A stretch of 64,000 nt of DNA from Bradyrhizobium cytisi (GCF_008123515.1 NZ_VSSR01000075.1:1-64000); one strand, 5' to 3'; positions 53,713 through 63,366 are shown, numbered from the stretch's first letter. Program-made: numbers and translations. Notes: generated by a model not told the origin, from the sequence alone.

Positions 53713-54408
53713 TCAGCTCAACACGAGGTCGAGCACCGCGGTATAATGGCACGCCGCGCCGGCCAAGACAAAGCCGTGCCAGATTGCGTTCTGGAAGCGC
53801 AGCCGCCGCCAGGCATGGAAGATCACGCCGAGGCTATAGAGAATGCCGCCCGCCAGCACGAAACCCAGCGCCAGCGCGGGCAGCGCCCGGACCACGGGGC
53901 CGTAGAGCATCACGCCGCTCCAGCCCATGGCAAGATAGATGCCGATGGCGGCACGGTCGAACCGGCCGGGATAGCGCAGCTTCAGCACGATGCCGACGAT
54001 CGCGACACACCAGACGCAGACCAGCAGCGCCAGCGCGAACACGCTGTCCTTCACTTCAAGGATGAACGGCGTGTAGGTCGCGGCGATCAGGAGGTAGATC
54101 GCGGAATGGTCAAACCGCCGCAGCAGCCATTTCACCGGCGAGACCGGCCAGAGATTATAGCTCGCCGACAGCACCAGCATCGCGAGCAGGCCGGCGACAT
54201 AGATCGAGACCCCGACGATGTCGGCCGCATCGGCGTAGACCGCCGCGAGCACGACGAGAACGGTCGCGGCGATAATGCCGGAGAGCACGCCGATGGCATG
54301 GATGACACCGTCGGCGATCAGTTCGGCGCGATCGTAGTGCCAGCCGACCGCATCGGCCGCGGCATGGACGGAATGGGAGGCGAGCTGCTTCAGCTGGAAG
54401 ACGGTCAT
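53713..54408 (-). CDS. trhA: Haemolysin III/PAQR-family membrane protein
   Basis: A 231-residue protein with seven hydrophobic segments, from ATG 54408; an in-frame TTG 12 bp earlier is unlikely. The metal-site residues of the PAQR/HlyIII family are visible: a first His near the N-terminus (ELIADGVIHAIG), Ser and Asp-His in YNLW...RRFDHSAIYLLIAATYTPF, and two His in the late segment (GVIFHAW and QNAIWHGFVLAGAACHY). The E. coli homologue affects membrane energetics. It is monocistronic. Confidence 0.85.
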   Translation of the reverse strand: MTVFQLKQLASHSVHAAADAVGWHYDRAELIADGVIHAIGVLSGIIAATVLVVLAAVYADAADIVGVSIYVAGLLAMLVLSASYNLWPVSPVKWLLRRFDHSAIYLLIAATYTPFILEVKDSVFALALLVCVWCVAIVGIVLKLRYPGRFDRAAIGIYLAMGWSGVMLYGPVVRALPALALGFVLAGGILYSLGVIFHAWRRLRFQNAIWHGFVLAGAACHYTAVLDLVLS

Positions 54409-54601
54409 GGCAATCCGCAAAGGCTTAAGACAATGTCTTCTTCTATGGGTGTTTCGGGACGTGTTTCGGGATCTGCGCGTCGTTCAATCGGCTGATTTGC
54501 CGACAAAGGCGGTGGAAGTATGAAGCTTGATTTTCCTCACGCAATTGCCACTTTGGTGAACGGCTTCACCGTTCCGCCCGCCTGGGATTAATCACGTTCA
54601 T

Positions 54602-56071
54602 ATGGCATTCAGTTTCCAGGATATGGTCGAAGAGGCGCGCCTGTCGGCGCGGGCGATAATCGACTATGGCGAGCACTTCTTCAACCCGACGGTGCGGCTT
54701 GGCGTCACCGGACTGTCGCGGGCCGGTAAGACCGTATTCATCACCGCGCTGATCCACGGGCTGACGCGCGGCGGCCGGTTTCCGGTGTTCGAGGCCTATG
54801 CCTCGGGACGTATCGCGCGGGCGCATCTGGCGCCGCAGCCGGACGACGCCGTGCCGCGTTTTTCCTATGAAAGCCATCTGCGCGCGCTGATCGAGGAACG
54901 GCGTTGGCCGAGCTCGACCGTCGATATCAGCGAGCTGCGTCTCGTCATCGACTATCAGCGCCCGAACGGCGCCGACCGCACGTTGACGCTCGACATCGTC
55001 GATTATCCCGGCGAATGGCTGCTCGACCTACCGCTGCTGCAGAAGAGTTTTGAGCAATGGTCGGCGGAAAGCCTGGCGCTGTCGCGCGAAGCGCCGCGCG
55101 CGCATCTGGCCGCGGACTGGCACGCCCATCTCGCAACGCTCAAGCCCGAGGCGCGCGAGGACGAGCAGGCGACACTCACTGCCGCAAAGCTCTTCACCAA
55201 CTACCTGCGCGCCTGCCGCGACGAACGGTTTGCGATGAGCCTGTTGCCGCCCGGCCGCTTCCTGATGCCCGGCAGTCTCGCCGACACGCCGGCGCTGACT
55301 TTCGCGCCGCTCGAGGTGCCCGTCGGTGGCCAGGCTCCGGAGGGATCGCTGTGGGCGATGATGGTGCGCCGCTACGAGGCCTACAAGGACGTCGTGGTGC
55401 GGCCGTTCTTCAGGGATCATTTTGCCCGGCTCGATCGCCAGATCGTGCTGGCCGATGCGCTTTCTGCATTCAACTCGGGTCCCGAGGCGCTGCACGATCT
55501 CGAAGCGGCGCTCGCCGGCATTCTCGACTGCTTCAACATCGGCCGCAGCACGATCCTGTCCAGCCTGTTCCGGCCACGCATCGACCGCATCCTGTTCGCG
55601 GCGACGAAAGCAGACCATCTGCATCATTCCAGCCACGATCGGCTCGAGGCCGTGCTGCGCCGCGCGGTGACACCGGCGCTGTCGCGTGCGGAAAATACCG
55701 GCGCGCAAATCGATGTGGTGGCGCTCGCCGCCGTCCGCGCCACCCGGGAAGCCCAGGTCACCCGTGGCCGCGACAAATTGCCCTCGATCCTGGGAACGCC
55801 GGCCGCAGGCGAAAGCGCCAATGGCGAGTTCTTTGACGGCACCACGGAAGTCGCGACTTTTCCGGGCGATCTGCCGCTCGATCCCGAGCCGCTCTTCAAC
55901 GGCACCGATGCGTTCCGTGGACTGTCAACGGAAGCCGCCGAGAAAAGCGATTTCCGCTTCCTGCGCTTCCGTCCGCCAAAGCTCGAACGCGAAGGGACGG
56001 AAGAGCCCGCACTGCCTCACATCCGTCTCGACCGTGCCTTGCAGTTCCTGATCGGAGACAAGCTCGCATGA
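54602..56071 (+). CDS. ycjX: YcjX-family P-loop NTPase
   Basis: A 489-residue protein of the YcjX (DUF463) family. Walker A is GLSRAGKT (37-44), and the DIVDYPGEWLLDLPLL segment near 140 acts as the Walker B/switch region. FAATKADHLHHSSHDRL (about 328) provides the guanine-type TKAD motif. Its 3' end overlaps ycjF by 4 bp. The pair is conserved in proteobacteria and induced by stress in E. coli (phage-shock regulon), but the molecular role is unknown. No psp genes are in this window. Confidence 0.9.
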   Translation: MAFSFQDMVEEARLSARAIIDYGEHFFNPTVRLGVTGLSRAGKTVFITALIHGLTRGGRFPVFEAYASGRIARAHLAPQPDDAVPRFSYESHLRALIEERRWPSSTVDISELRLVIDYQRPNGADRTLTLDIVDYPGEWLLDLPLLQKSFEQWSAESLALSREAPRAHLAADWHAHLATLKPEAREDEQATLTAAKLFTNYLRACRDERFAMSLLPPGRFLMPGSLADTPALTFAPLEVPVGGQAPEGSLWAMMVRRYEAYKDVVVRPFFRDHFARLDRQIVLADALSAFNSGPEALHDLEAALAGILDCFNIGRSTILSSLFRPRIDRILFAATKADHLHHSSHDRLEAVLRRAVTPALSRAENTGAQIDVVALAAVRATREAQVTRGRDKLPSILGTPAAGESANGEFFDGTTEVATFPGDLPLDPEPLFNGTDAFRGLSTEAAEKSDFRFLRFRPPKLEREGTEEPALPHIRLDRALQFLIGDKLA

Positions 56072-57096
56072 ACGACCGATCCCAGCCGCGGCGGCCGGCG
56101 ACGTTCCGGCTCGACGATCCCGGCGTCGTCGTGACCGAAGCCGACGAGACGAGCCGCATCAGTCGCGCCACCATCCAGATCACGCCGGAGCCCGATCCGG
56201 CGACATTGCCGGTGCCGATCGAAACGGCGCTTCCGGCGCGGCGCGGCTTTCCCTGGGGCGCGCTGTTCTGGTCCGGCGTCGCCGGGTTGACGCTGCTCGG
56301 CACCGGGCTCGGCGTCGTCCGTCTGATCGAGGATCTGTTTGCGCGCAGCGAGAGCCTCGGCTTCGTTGGTCTGGCGCTCGCCTTCGTCACCACGCTTGCG
56401 CTCGCGGTGGTGATCGGGCGCGAGGCGTTTGGCCTCGCACGGCTTGCGACGATCGAAAAGCTGCATCGGCGTGCCGCCGAGGTGCTCGCCAGCGACGATC
56501 GCAAGGAGAGCCGCGTTATCGTGCAGGATCTGATCGCGATTGCGCACCAGAACCCGCGGCTTGCCCGCGCCCGTGCCGCACTCGAAAGTCATTCCGGCGA
56601 GATCATCGACGGCGCCGACATGATCCGGCTCGCCGAGCGCGAGTTGATGTCGCCGCTGGATGCGGAGGCACGGCGGCTGGTGTCGTCGGCGGCGCAGCGG
56701 GTATCGATTGTTACCGCCGTTTCGCCGCGCGCGCTGTTCGACGTGCTCTTCGTGCTCGTGGCCTCGCTGCGCCTGATCCGCCAGCTCGCCCGGCTCTATG
56801 GTGGCCGGCCCGGCGCGCTCGGCATGATCCGCCTGCTCCGCCACGTCATCGCCCATCTCGCCATCACCGGCGGCCTCGCCGCGAGCGACAGCCTGGTGCA
56901 GCAGATGCTCGGGCACGGGATTGCAGCAAAACTGTCGCAGCGGCTCGGTGAAGGCATGCTCAACGGGCTGCTGACGGCGCGGCTGGGATTGGCTGCTATC
57001 GACGTTACAAGACCGCTGCCGTTCGCCGCCCTGCCGCCGCCGAAGCTGTCGGATCTCGCGACGGATCTGCTGCGAAGGAAAGAGGACGAGGCGTAG
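56068..57096 (+). CDS. ycjF: YcjF-family (UPF0283) membrane protein
   Basis: A 342-residue protein of the YcjF/TIGR01620 family. A polar N-terminal region of about 55 residues is followed by two membrane helices (about 65-90 and 98-120; LFWSGVAGLTLLGTGLGVVRL, GLALAFVTTLALAVVI). A long C-terminal domain contains RVSIVTAVSPRALFDVLFVL and LYGGRPGALGMIRLLRHV. It is translationally coupled to ycjX. The last 92 bp also encode the end of the convergent glycosyltransferase gene. Confidence 0.88.
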   Translation: MNDRSQPRRPATFRLDDPGVVVTEADETSRISRATIQITPEPDPATLPVPIETALPARRGFPWGALFWSGVAGLTLLGTGLGVVRLIEDLFARSESLGFVGLALAFVTTLALAVVIGREAFGLARLATIEKLHRRAAEVLASDDRKESRVIVQDLIAIAHQNPRLARARAALESHSGEIIDGADMIRLAERELMSPLDAEARRLVSSAAQRVSIVTAVSPRALFDVLFVLVASLRLIRQLARLYGGRPGALGMIRLLRHVIAHLAITGGLAASDSLVQQMLGHGIAAKLSQRLGEGMLNGLLTARLGLAAIDVTRPLPFAALPPPKLSDLATDLLRRKEDEA

Positions 57097-58663
57097 CTCG
57101 CAAGGCCAGCACGCGCCACTGGAACAGCGGCGAGTCCTTTGGCGGAGACAGCTCAGGCGTCCATCCGGAGAGCTTGTCGATTGTGTAGGTGTCGATCAGG
57201 ACACCGCGCCAGCGGCGTTCGACCCGTCCCAACGTCTCGCGCCTCGCGGGGATCGACTCCCAGAGAGGCGAATGATCGTCGGGCTGGCGGCCGATATAGA
57301 TCCCCGTCTGCCCCCGGATCCGGTCCATGCCGGGATCGCGAAAACCCTGAAAGCGGCCGCGCTCGTTGATTTCGACTACGGGGGCGCGGCCGCGGAACAG
57401 CCAGCGCATCATGGCATAGGTGCGGTAATCCGTGGTCGCGATCCAGGTCGCGCCGGTTTCATCCAGTGCGGCCTGTGCGCGCGCGGCGACCTGCTCGTAG
57501 CCGGCCTCGGCGCCGATCGGATCCATCTTGCCGATGAAATTCCAGGGCGCTGCGACGTAATAGAGGAATACGATCACGACGAAGGCGATCCCCGACACCA
57601 GCGCCGCCTTCGCCCAGAAGATGCTCGACCGGATCATCCACGCCGAACAGCCTTCTCTGGGCATCATCGCAAGATTCACCGCGGCGGCAGCGAAGCCGAT
57701 CGGCCACATGAACATCGGCCAGGTGTCGCCGACCCTGAGCGTCAGCGACTTGAAGAAGAAATAGCCGAACGGCACCAGCACCGCGGTCGACAGCAGGATC
57801 GCAACCGGCTCGCGCCTGCGATAGCCGCGCCAGGCCGTCATCGCGAGGCCCAACAGCACCACGGGCAACAAGACGAAACCAACGAGGCCAAATTGCAGGC
57901 CGATATAATCGCCGATGGTGCGCAGCGAGATGCCGTAATTGGCGGTGGCGCGCACGCCCTGGAAACGGAACGAGGCCCAGTCGTGCTGCGCGTTCCAGAT
58001 CAGCACCGGCGAGAACATTGCGATGGCGATCAGCACCGCGAGCCAGGGATAGGGGCTGCGCAGCCAGCGCCAGCGCCAATCCGGCACCAGCAGAAACGCG
58101 GCGACCGCAGGCGCGAACATGATCGCGGTGAATTTCGACAGCAGCGACAGGCCGGCGAACAGGCCGGCGGCGAGCCACCAGCGTCCATCCCCGCTCTGCG
58201 CCAGCCGCACCAGCGACCACGTCATCGCCACCGCAAACGGGATCATGACGACGTCGGGGGCGACCTTGGCCATCAGCAGTCCGTAATACAGCGCGGCCTC
58301 CGGCATCAGCACCGCAACCACGATCGCGCGCACATCATGGGTGAGGCGGCGCACGATGTCGGCGAGCAGGCACTGCGTCACCAGCATCGCAACGATCCCG
58401 CCGAAGCGGACCCCGAGCACGGTGTCGCCGAAGATCGCGGTGCCAAAGCGGATCAGCCAGGCGACGCCGGGCGGATGATCGAGGAAGCTCAGCGTCGCCT
58501 CCTTCGACCAGGTCCAGTAATAGGCCTCGTCGGTGCGCAGCTCGATCGCGGAGGCATAGACGATGCGCAGCACCGTCATCGCGGCGATCACCAGCGCGGC
58601 CATGACGAGCGGCCGGCGCGACGCGCCGTCGGGCTTCACGGTGATGTCGGGAGCGATCGTCAC
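57005..58663 (-). CDS. GT39-type membrane glycosyltransferase (ArnT/PMT-like)
   Basis: A 552-residue polytopic protein. I place the start at GTG 58663 (GGAAA about 10 bp upstream, before TIAPDITVKPDGA); an internal ATG at 58603 is the alternative. The first luminal loop has the acidic pair in ELRTDEAYYWTWSK and the LDHPPGVAWLIR motif of lipid-linked-sugar glycosyltransferases. About ten membrane helices follow, then a soluble C-terminal domain (YRTYAMMRWLFRGRAPVVEI). It probably moves a sugar from a polyprenyl carrier onto lipid or protein in the periplasm. Its end overlaps ycjF on the other strand by 92 bp. Confidence 0.8.
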   Translation of the reverse strand: MTIAPDITVKPDGASRRPLVMAALVIAAMTVLRIVYASAIELRTDEAYYWTWSKEATLSFLDHPPGVAWLIRFGTAIFGDTVLGVRFGGIVAMLVTQCLLADIVRRLTHDVRAIVVAVLMPEAALYYGLLMAKVAPDVVMIPFAVAMTWSLVRLAQSGDGRWWLAAGLFAGLSLLSKFTAIMFAPAVAAFLLVPDWRWRWLRSPYPWLAVLIAIAMFSPVLIWNAQHDWASFRFQGVRATANYGISLRTIGDYIGLQFGLVGFVLLPVVLLGLAMTAWRGYRRREPVAILLSTAVLVPFGYFFFKSLTLRVGDTWPMFMWPIGFAAAAVNLAMMPREGCSAWMIRSSIFWAKAALVSGIAFVVIVFLYYVAAPWNFIGKMDPIGAEAGYEQVAARAQAALDETGATWIATTDYRTYAMMRWLFRGRAPVVEINERGRFQGFRDPGMDRIRGQTGIYIGRQPDDHSPLWESIPARRETLGRVERRWRGVLIDTYTIDKLSGWTPELSPPKDSPLFQWRVLALRATPRPLSFAADPSRDPTASAAAGRRTAAVL

Positions 58664-58742
58664 GGCCGCGCTTTTCCCTGAGTTGGGAGGGGGAGTCAAC
58701 GTGGGGGGGTGTTGCCGCCGATGTCCTGGCGAGAATCGTGGG

Positions 58743-58821
58743 GTGGGCAAAAGGCGCTCTGGCGCCGTGCCCACCATACCACCGTCACTCCCCGATGGTG
58801 GGCACGCTACGCTTTGCCCAC
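58743..58821. repeat. Palindromic intergenic repeat (gtgggcaaa type)
   Basis: gtgggcaaaaggcgct...gtgcccaccat pairs with atggtgggcacgctacgctttgcccac. It lies upstream of both the glycosyltransferase and the cyclase gene. Confidence 0.75.
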
Positions 58822-58936
58822 ACTACAATACTTACCGTTACGTAACCTTGCCGCGCATGTGATCGAAGGGGCCGTTCGCCTGCGGAATTTAACTCTCCGC
58901 TGGCTGTTCTCCTCAGTGAACTGGTACAACCGAATC

Positions 58937-60673
58937 ATGGCCACGACCGCTCTTTCACGCTTGACCGAACTCGTCCGCTCGACCAGCGCGCGGCAGGTGC
59001 GGCTGGTCTGCGGCGTGATCCTGTTCGCTTACGTGGTCAGCCATTTCCTCAACCATGCACTCGGCAACATCTCCGTCGATGCCATGCAGATCGGGGTCTA
59101 TTACCACACGTCGTTCTGGCAGTTCCTGCCCGTCGCAATCGTGTTCTATGGCGCAGCCCTGACCCATATGGGGCTCGGCGTCTATGCGATGTACCAGCGC
59201 CGCCAGTTCCGCTGGCGGACGATCGAGCCGCTGCAGCTCGTGCTGGGGCTGAGCATCCCGGCGCTGGTGATGGCGCATGTGATCGGCGTGCGGCTCGGCC
59301 AGACGCTGTACGGGCACGAGAAGCTGTATCCGCAGGAGCTCTATCTGTTCTTCGTCGCGGCGCCCGGCCGGCTCTGGACGATGACGATCCTGCTCATCGT
59401 CGCCTGGGTGCACGGCTGCATCGGCATCTATTTCTGGCTCCGGCTCAAGCCGTTCTTCATCCGCGCGGCGCCGTACCTGCTGGCGGCAGCCGTGCTGACC
59501 CCGACGCTGGCGCTGCTCGGCATCTACCAGGGTGGCCGCAGCATCGCCGCCGAGAGCGAGGACGGCGAGTGGCGCACGCATAATTTCACGCAGCGCCAGG
59601 TCGGCACGGTCGCCGAGGCCGATACGCTCGATCGCATCACCGGCGGACTGACGATGGGCTACATCGGCCTGCTCGGACTGGTGCTGCTCGGGCGCGGTGT
59701 GCGCGGCTGGCGTGAGCGGCGCGGCGGCATGATCGCCTTGTCCTACGGCAACGGCAAGACCGTGCGCGTGCCCAAGGGCCTCTCCGTGCTGGAAGCCAGC
59801 CTGCGCCACAACGTGCCGCATGCCAGCGTCTGCGGCGGCCGCGCCCGCTGCTCGACCTGCCGCATCCGCATCATCGGTGACCACGGCACCTTGCCCGAGC
59901 CGTCGCAGCGCGAGGCCTTCGTGCTGGCCCGCGTCGGCACCGCCGATCCCTCGATCCGGCTTGCCTGCCAGCTGCGACCGAACTCAGACCTCTCCTTCTT
60001 CCAGCTGTTCATGCCGCATATGCTGGCGGCCAGCGCGCATGCGTCCTCGCCTTCGAGAATTGGGCAGGAGCGCTATCTCGTCAGCCTGTTCGTGGACATG
60101 CGCGGCTCGACGCAGCTCGCCGAGAAGCGGCTGCCGTTCGACACCGTCTTCATCGTCAATCGCTTCCTCGGCGCCGTGTCGCAGGCCGTGATCGAGAATG
60201 GCGGCCAGCCCAACCAGTTCGTCGGCGACGGCATGCTGGCGCTGTTCGGCCTCACCAGCGATCCGCAGACCGCCTGCCGGCAGGCGCTGAAGGCGGTGGC
60301 CGCCATCGCAACCCATGTCGACGAGCTCAACGAGCTCCTGAGCCACGATCTGCGCCAGCCGATCCGTTTCGGCATCGGCGTCCACGGCGGCGAGGTCATC
60401 ATCGGCGACATCGGCTACCGCGACCACATCGTCTTCACCGCGCTCGGCGACGCCGTGAACGTCGCAGCCCGCCTCCAGGACATGACCAAGACGCTGACCT
60501 GTGAGGCGATCGTCTCCGAAGAGGTCCGCCGCACCGCCGGTCTTCACGACGATGCGCTGCCGCAACAGGAGGTCGCGATCCGCGGCCGCGACGAGCCGAT
60601 GCTGGTGCGCGTCATCACCGACACCAGGACATTGTCCGCCCTGATCGCCGGCGGCGAGCGCGTCGCGGCGTAA
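58937..60673 (+). CDS. Membrane adenylate cyclase with [2Fe-2S] ferredoxin domain
   Basis: A 578-residue protein from ATG 58937. About six membrane helices (20-260) carry His36, His40, His77, His114 and His159, resembling the haem-b anchor of succinate dehydrogenase. A plant-type ferredoxin domain follows with Cys299, Cys305, Cys308 and Cys344 (C-x5-C-x2-C...C). The class III cyclase domain (380-560) has metal Asp387 and Asp431 and Asn508/Arg512 of DAVNVAARL. The usual adenine-selecting Lys before GDG is Gln427. It resembles the redox-responsive CyaC type of rhizobia. It probably ties cAMP output to respiratory-chain or iron-sulfur redox state. Confidence 0.85.
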   Translation: MATTALSRLTELVRSTSARQVRLVCGVILFAYVVSHFLNHALGNISVDAMQIGVYYHTSFWQFLPVAIVFYGAALTHMGLGVYAMYQRRQFRWRTIEPLQLVLGLSIPALVMAHVIGVRLGQTLYGHEKLYPQELYLFFVAAPGRLWTMTILLIVAWVHGCIGIYFWLRLKPFFIRAAPYLLAAAVLTPTLALLGIYQGGRSIAAESEDGEWRTHNFTQRQVGTVAEADTLDRITGGLTMGYIGLLGLVLLGRGVRGWRERRGGMIALSYGNGKTVRVPKGLSVLEASLRHNVPHASVCGGRARCSTCRIRIIGDHGTLPEPSQREAFVLARVGTADPSIRLACQLRPNSDLSFFQLFMPHMLAASAHASSPSRIGQERYLVSLFVDMRGSTQLAEKRLPFDTVFIVNRFLGAVSQAVIENGGQPNQFVGDGMLALFGLTSDPQTACRQALKAVAAIATHVDELNELLSHDLRQPIRFGIGVHGGEVIIGDIGYRDHIVFTALGDAVNVAARLQDMTKTLTCEAIVSEEVRRTAGLHDDALPQQEVAIRGRDEPMLVRVITDTRTLSALIAGGERVAA

Positions 60674-60808
60674 CACCGGCTTGCTGCAGCGCAACGGCAT
60701 GGGCTTGCTGCGAAAGCACGAATTGACTTCGCCCGAGTCGTTGCGACAGATGAGTATGGGATCGCGGTGATGACCGCCATCCAACGAAAAGCTCCGGGAG
60801 GAGACGAC

Positions 60809-62008
60809 ATGTTCGACCGACGCGACCTGCTCAAAGGAGCGGGCCTTGCTGCTATGACGGCCACACTGAATTCAACCAGAGCGCTGGCACTCGACACCGT
60901 TACGCTCCCCTTCGCCAATGGCGAACGGCCGCTGGTGAAATATCCGCAGAAGCGGCCGATGATCGGGCTGACCAGCCGGCCACCGCAACTCGAGACGCCG
61001 TTCGCGGTATTCAACGACGGCCCGATCACGCCAAACAACGCGTTCTTCGTGCGCTATCACCTCGCCGACCTCCCCTACAATCTCGATCCCGACACGTTCA
61101 CGCTCGAGGTCAAGGGCAAGGTGGACAAGCCGCTCAAGCTGTCGCTGAAGGACATCAGGAAGATGAAGGCGGCCGAGATCGTCGCCGTCAACCAGTGCTC
61201 CGGCAACAGCCGCGGCTTCTTGGAGCCGCGTGTCGCCGGCGGCCAGCTCGCCAATGGCGCGATGGGCAATGCGCGCTGGCGCGGCGTGCCGCTGAAGACG
61301 GTTCTGGAGATGGCGGGCGTGCAGGCCGGCGCCAAGCAGGTGGTGTTCGGCGGCATGGATGGCCCGGTGAGCGACAAGACGCCCGACTTTGCCAAGGCGC
61401 TCGACCTCGCTCACGCGGCCGACGGCGAGGTGATGCTGGCCTATGGCATGAACGGCGACGATTTGCCGTTCCTCAACGGCTTCCCGCTGCGCCTGGTCGT
61501 GCCCGGTTATTACGGCACCTACTGGGTCAAGCACCTCAACGAGATCACCGTCGTCGACACCGTCTATGACGGCTTCTGGATGAAGTCGGCCTATCGCATC
61601 CCGGACACGCCGAACAATTCGATCGAGCCCGGCACCGCGCCGAAGGCGACGATCCCGATCAACCGCTTCACCATCCGCTCGTTCATCACCAACGTGACCG
61701 ACGGCGCCAAGCTGAAGGCCGGACGCACGATGCTGCGCGGCATCGCCTTCGATGGCGGCAAGGGCATCAAGGACGTCCAGGTCTCCGCCGATGGCGGCAA
61801 GACCTGGACCAGCGCCACGCTTGGCAAGGATCTCGGCAACTACTCATTCCGCGAATGGAAACTGCCGGTGAAGCTTGCCTCGGGCCAGGTCGAGCTCAGG
61901 GTGCGCGCGACCAGCAATTCCGGTGAGACGCAGCCGGAGACGCCGCGCTGGAACCCGGCGGGCTATTTGCGCAACGTCGTCGAAACCGTCCGCGTCAGCG
62001 TGGCCTGA
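60809..62008 (+). CDS. sorA: Sulfite dehydrogenase molybdenum subunit, SorA-like
   Basis: A 399-residue sulfite-oxidase-family enzyme from ATG 60809 (GGGAGGAG upstream). A Tat-type signal starts it (FDRRDLLKGAGLAA, cleavage near ALA-L). The Moco domain has NAFFVRYHL and the metal-ligand Cys130 in VNQCSGNSRGF, and the dimer domain follows (VSADGGKTWTSATL). It oxidises sulfite to sulfate in the periplasm and passes electrons to the cytochrome encoded 11 bp downstream. The substrate could also be another sulfur oxyanion, as in SoxC, but the one-haem partner supports SorAB. Confidence 0.87.
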   Translation: MFDRRDLLKGAGLAAMTATLNSTRALALDTVTLPFANGERPLVKYPQKRPMIGLTSRPPQLETPFAVFNDGPITPNNAFFVRYHLADLPYNLDPDTFTLEVKGKVDKPLKLSLKDIRKMKAAEIVAVNQCSGNSRGFLEPRVAGGQLANGAMGNARWRGVPLKTVLEMAGVQAGAKQVVFGGMDGPVSDKTPDFAKALDLAHAADGEVMLAYGMNGDDLPFLNGFPLRLVVPGYYGTYWVKHLNEITVVDTVYDGFWMKSAYRIPDTPNNSIEPGTAPKATIPINRFTIRSFITNVTDGAKLKAGRTMLRGIAFDGGKGIKDVQVSADGGKTWTSATLGKDLGNYSFREWKLPVKLASGQVELRVRATSNSGETQPETPRWNPAGYLRNVVETVRVSVA

Positions 62009-62019
62009 GGAGAATGATC

Positions 62020-62328
62020 ATGCAGCGCACCGTTCTCATCGCCATCACACTTGTCGCCGCCGCTGCTGTGGGTTCGGTCCTCGCCGCCCCGGTCAACTAC
62101 AACACGCCGGACGAGGTCGCAGCCTTCAAGCCCGGTCCCAATCTCGAGGTGGTTCAGGGCAATTGCGCCGCCTGCCACTCGTCCGACTACATCGCTACGC
62201 AGCCGCCGATGAAGGACAAGAAGGGATTTTGGCAGGCCGAGGTGACCAAGATGATCAAGGTCTATGGCGCGCCGATCGACGACGCCGACGTCGGCAAGAT
62301 CGTGGACTATCTGGCCGCGACTTATTGA
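62020..62328 (+). CDS. sorB: Monohaem cytochrome c, SorB-like
   Basis: A 102-residue exported cytochrome c. The start is ATG 62020 because GAGGAG lies 7 bp upstream; the ATG two codons earlier is too close. The signal peptide is about residues 1-23, then the haem motif Cys49-x-x-Cys52-His53 (GNCAACHSSDY). A Met in QPPMKDKKG or VTKMIKVYG is the likely sixth ligand. It is the size of SorB and would accept electrons from SorA for transfer to a terminal oxidase. Confidence 0.88.
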   Translation: MQRTVLIAITLVAAAAVGSVLAAPVNYNTPDEVAAFKPGPNLEVVQGNCAACHSSDYIATQPPMKDKKGFWQAEVTKMIKVYGAPIDDADVGKIVDYLAATY

Positions 62329-62535
62329 CGGAGGTCGGGATGCGCCCGGAGAATTGACCGCGAAACGGGCAAAACCGGCAAAAACGCCGCGAAGTTGAGC
62401 GAATTTCCGCGAGATGCAGATGTGGTTTGATCTACCAAGCCCGCCACATTCCGCGTATCCTGTTAGGACCGAACCGGCCGGTTGGCGGGGACTGGCGGTT
62501 CGCGATCTCGGAGGAAGACCCGCGGAGAAGACGTG

Positions 62536-62736
62536 ATGGCTAAAGGTACGGTCAAGTGGTTCAATCCGACGAAGGGTTATGGATTTATCCAGCCTGCGTC
62601 GGGCGGCAAGGATGTGTTCGTGCATATCTCGGCAGTGCAGAAAGCCGGTCTGTCCTCCCTCAACGAGGGCCAGACGGTTGAGTATGAAGAGATCGCAAAC
62701 CGGGGCAAGACATCCGCAGAGAACCTCAAAGTATAA
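62536..62736 (+). CDS. cspA: Cold-shock protein, CspA family
   Basis: A 66-residue single cold-shock domain starting MAKGTVKWFNPTKGYGFI at ATG 62536. RNA-binding motifs RNP1 (KGYGFIQP) and RNP2 (DVFVHIS) are intact, and the ending QTVEYEEIANRGKTSAENL is typical of alphaproteobacteria. It binds single-stranded nucleic acid and loosens RNA structure. The roughly 200 bp upstream (62329-62535) holds no gene and is long enough for the structured leader usual in csp genes, though I could not identify a specific fold. Confidence 0.92.
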   Translation: MAKGTVKWFNPTKGYGFIQPASGGKDVFVHISAVQKAGLSSLNEGQTVEYEEIANRGKTSAENLKV

Positions 62737-62904
62737 GCCCGCCAGCCTTTGCTGCCTTCCGGATCTGTCCGGGAGTCGGGCCAAGAAAATTTTAGAAAAC
62801 GATCAGTGCATTCGACGACAGGCGTTGCGACTGCGCGCGGACACTATTTGCCCATAGAGATCGCCAATCAACGCCGCAGCAGTGACAATCGCGACCGCAT
62901 TTCG

Positions 62905-63366
62905 TCAGCCAACCGGCAACGGTGCGTCGCGCTTGATCTCCTCCATCACCGCATAGGTGCGCGTCTCGCGCACCCCCGGCATCGACAGCAAGGTCTCGCC
63001 GAGGAAGCGCCGATACGCGGTCATGTCGGCCAGCCGCGCCTTCACTAGATAGTCGAAGCCTCCGGCAACCATGTGACACTCCAGCACTTCAGGCGCGAGT
63101 TTCACCGCGCGCGCAAAGCGCTCGAAATTGTCTGGCGTGGTCTTGTCGAGCAGCACCTCGACGAACACCAAAAGGCCGAGGCCAAGCCGGTGTGGATTGA
63201 GCCGCGCCCCATAGCCCTCGACGAAACCCTCGCGCTGCAGGCGCTTCAGCCGCTCGCCGATCGAGGTCGGCGACAGCCCGATGCGCTCGGCCAGCTCGAC
63301 ATTGGCGATTCGCCCATCCTCCTGCAGAATAGAGAGAATCTTCCGGTCGATTCGGTCCAGTTCCAT
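62905..63366 (-). CDS. putR: Lrp/AsnC-family regulator, probable PutR
   Basis: A 153-residue regulator from ATG 63366, where the family usually starts (MELDRIDRKILSILQEDGRI); an in-frame ATG at 63399 would add 11 residues. The N-terminal HTH (VELAERIGLSPTSIGERLKRL) is followed by the RAM effector domain (HMVAGGFDYLVKARLADM). It is divergent from putA with a 114-bp gap, the standard place of PutR, the proline-responsive activator of putA in alphaproteobacteria. That role comes from the pairing. Confidence 0.82.
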   Translation of the reverse strand: MELDRIDRKILSILQEDGRIANVELAERIGLSPTSIGERLKRLQREGFVEGYGARLNPHRLGLGLLVFVEVLLDKTTPDNFERFARAVKLAPEVLECHMVAGGFDYLVKARLADMTAYRRFLGETLLSMPGVRETRTYAVMEEIKRDAPLPVG

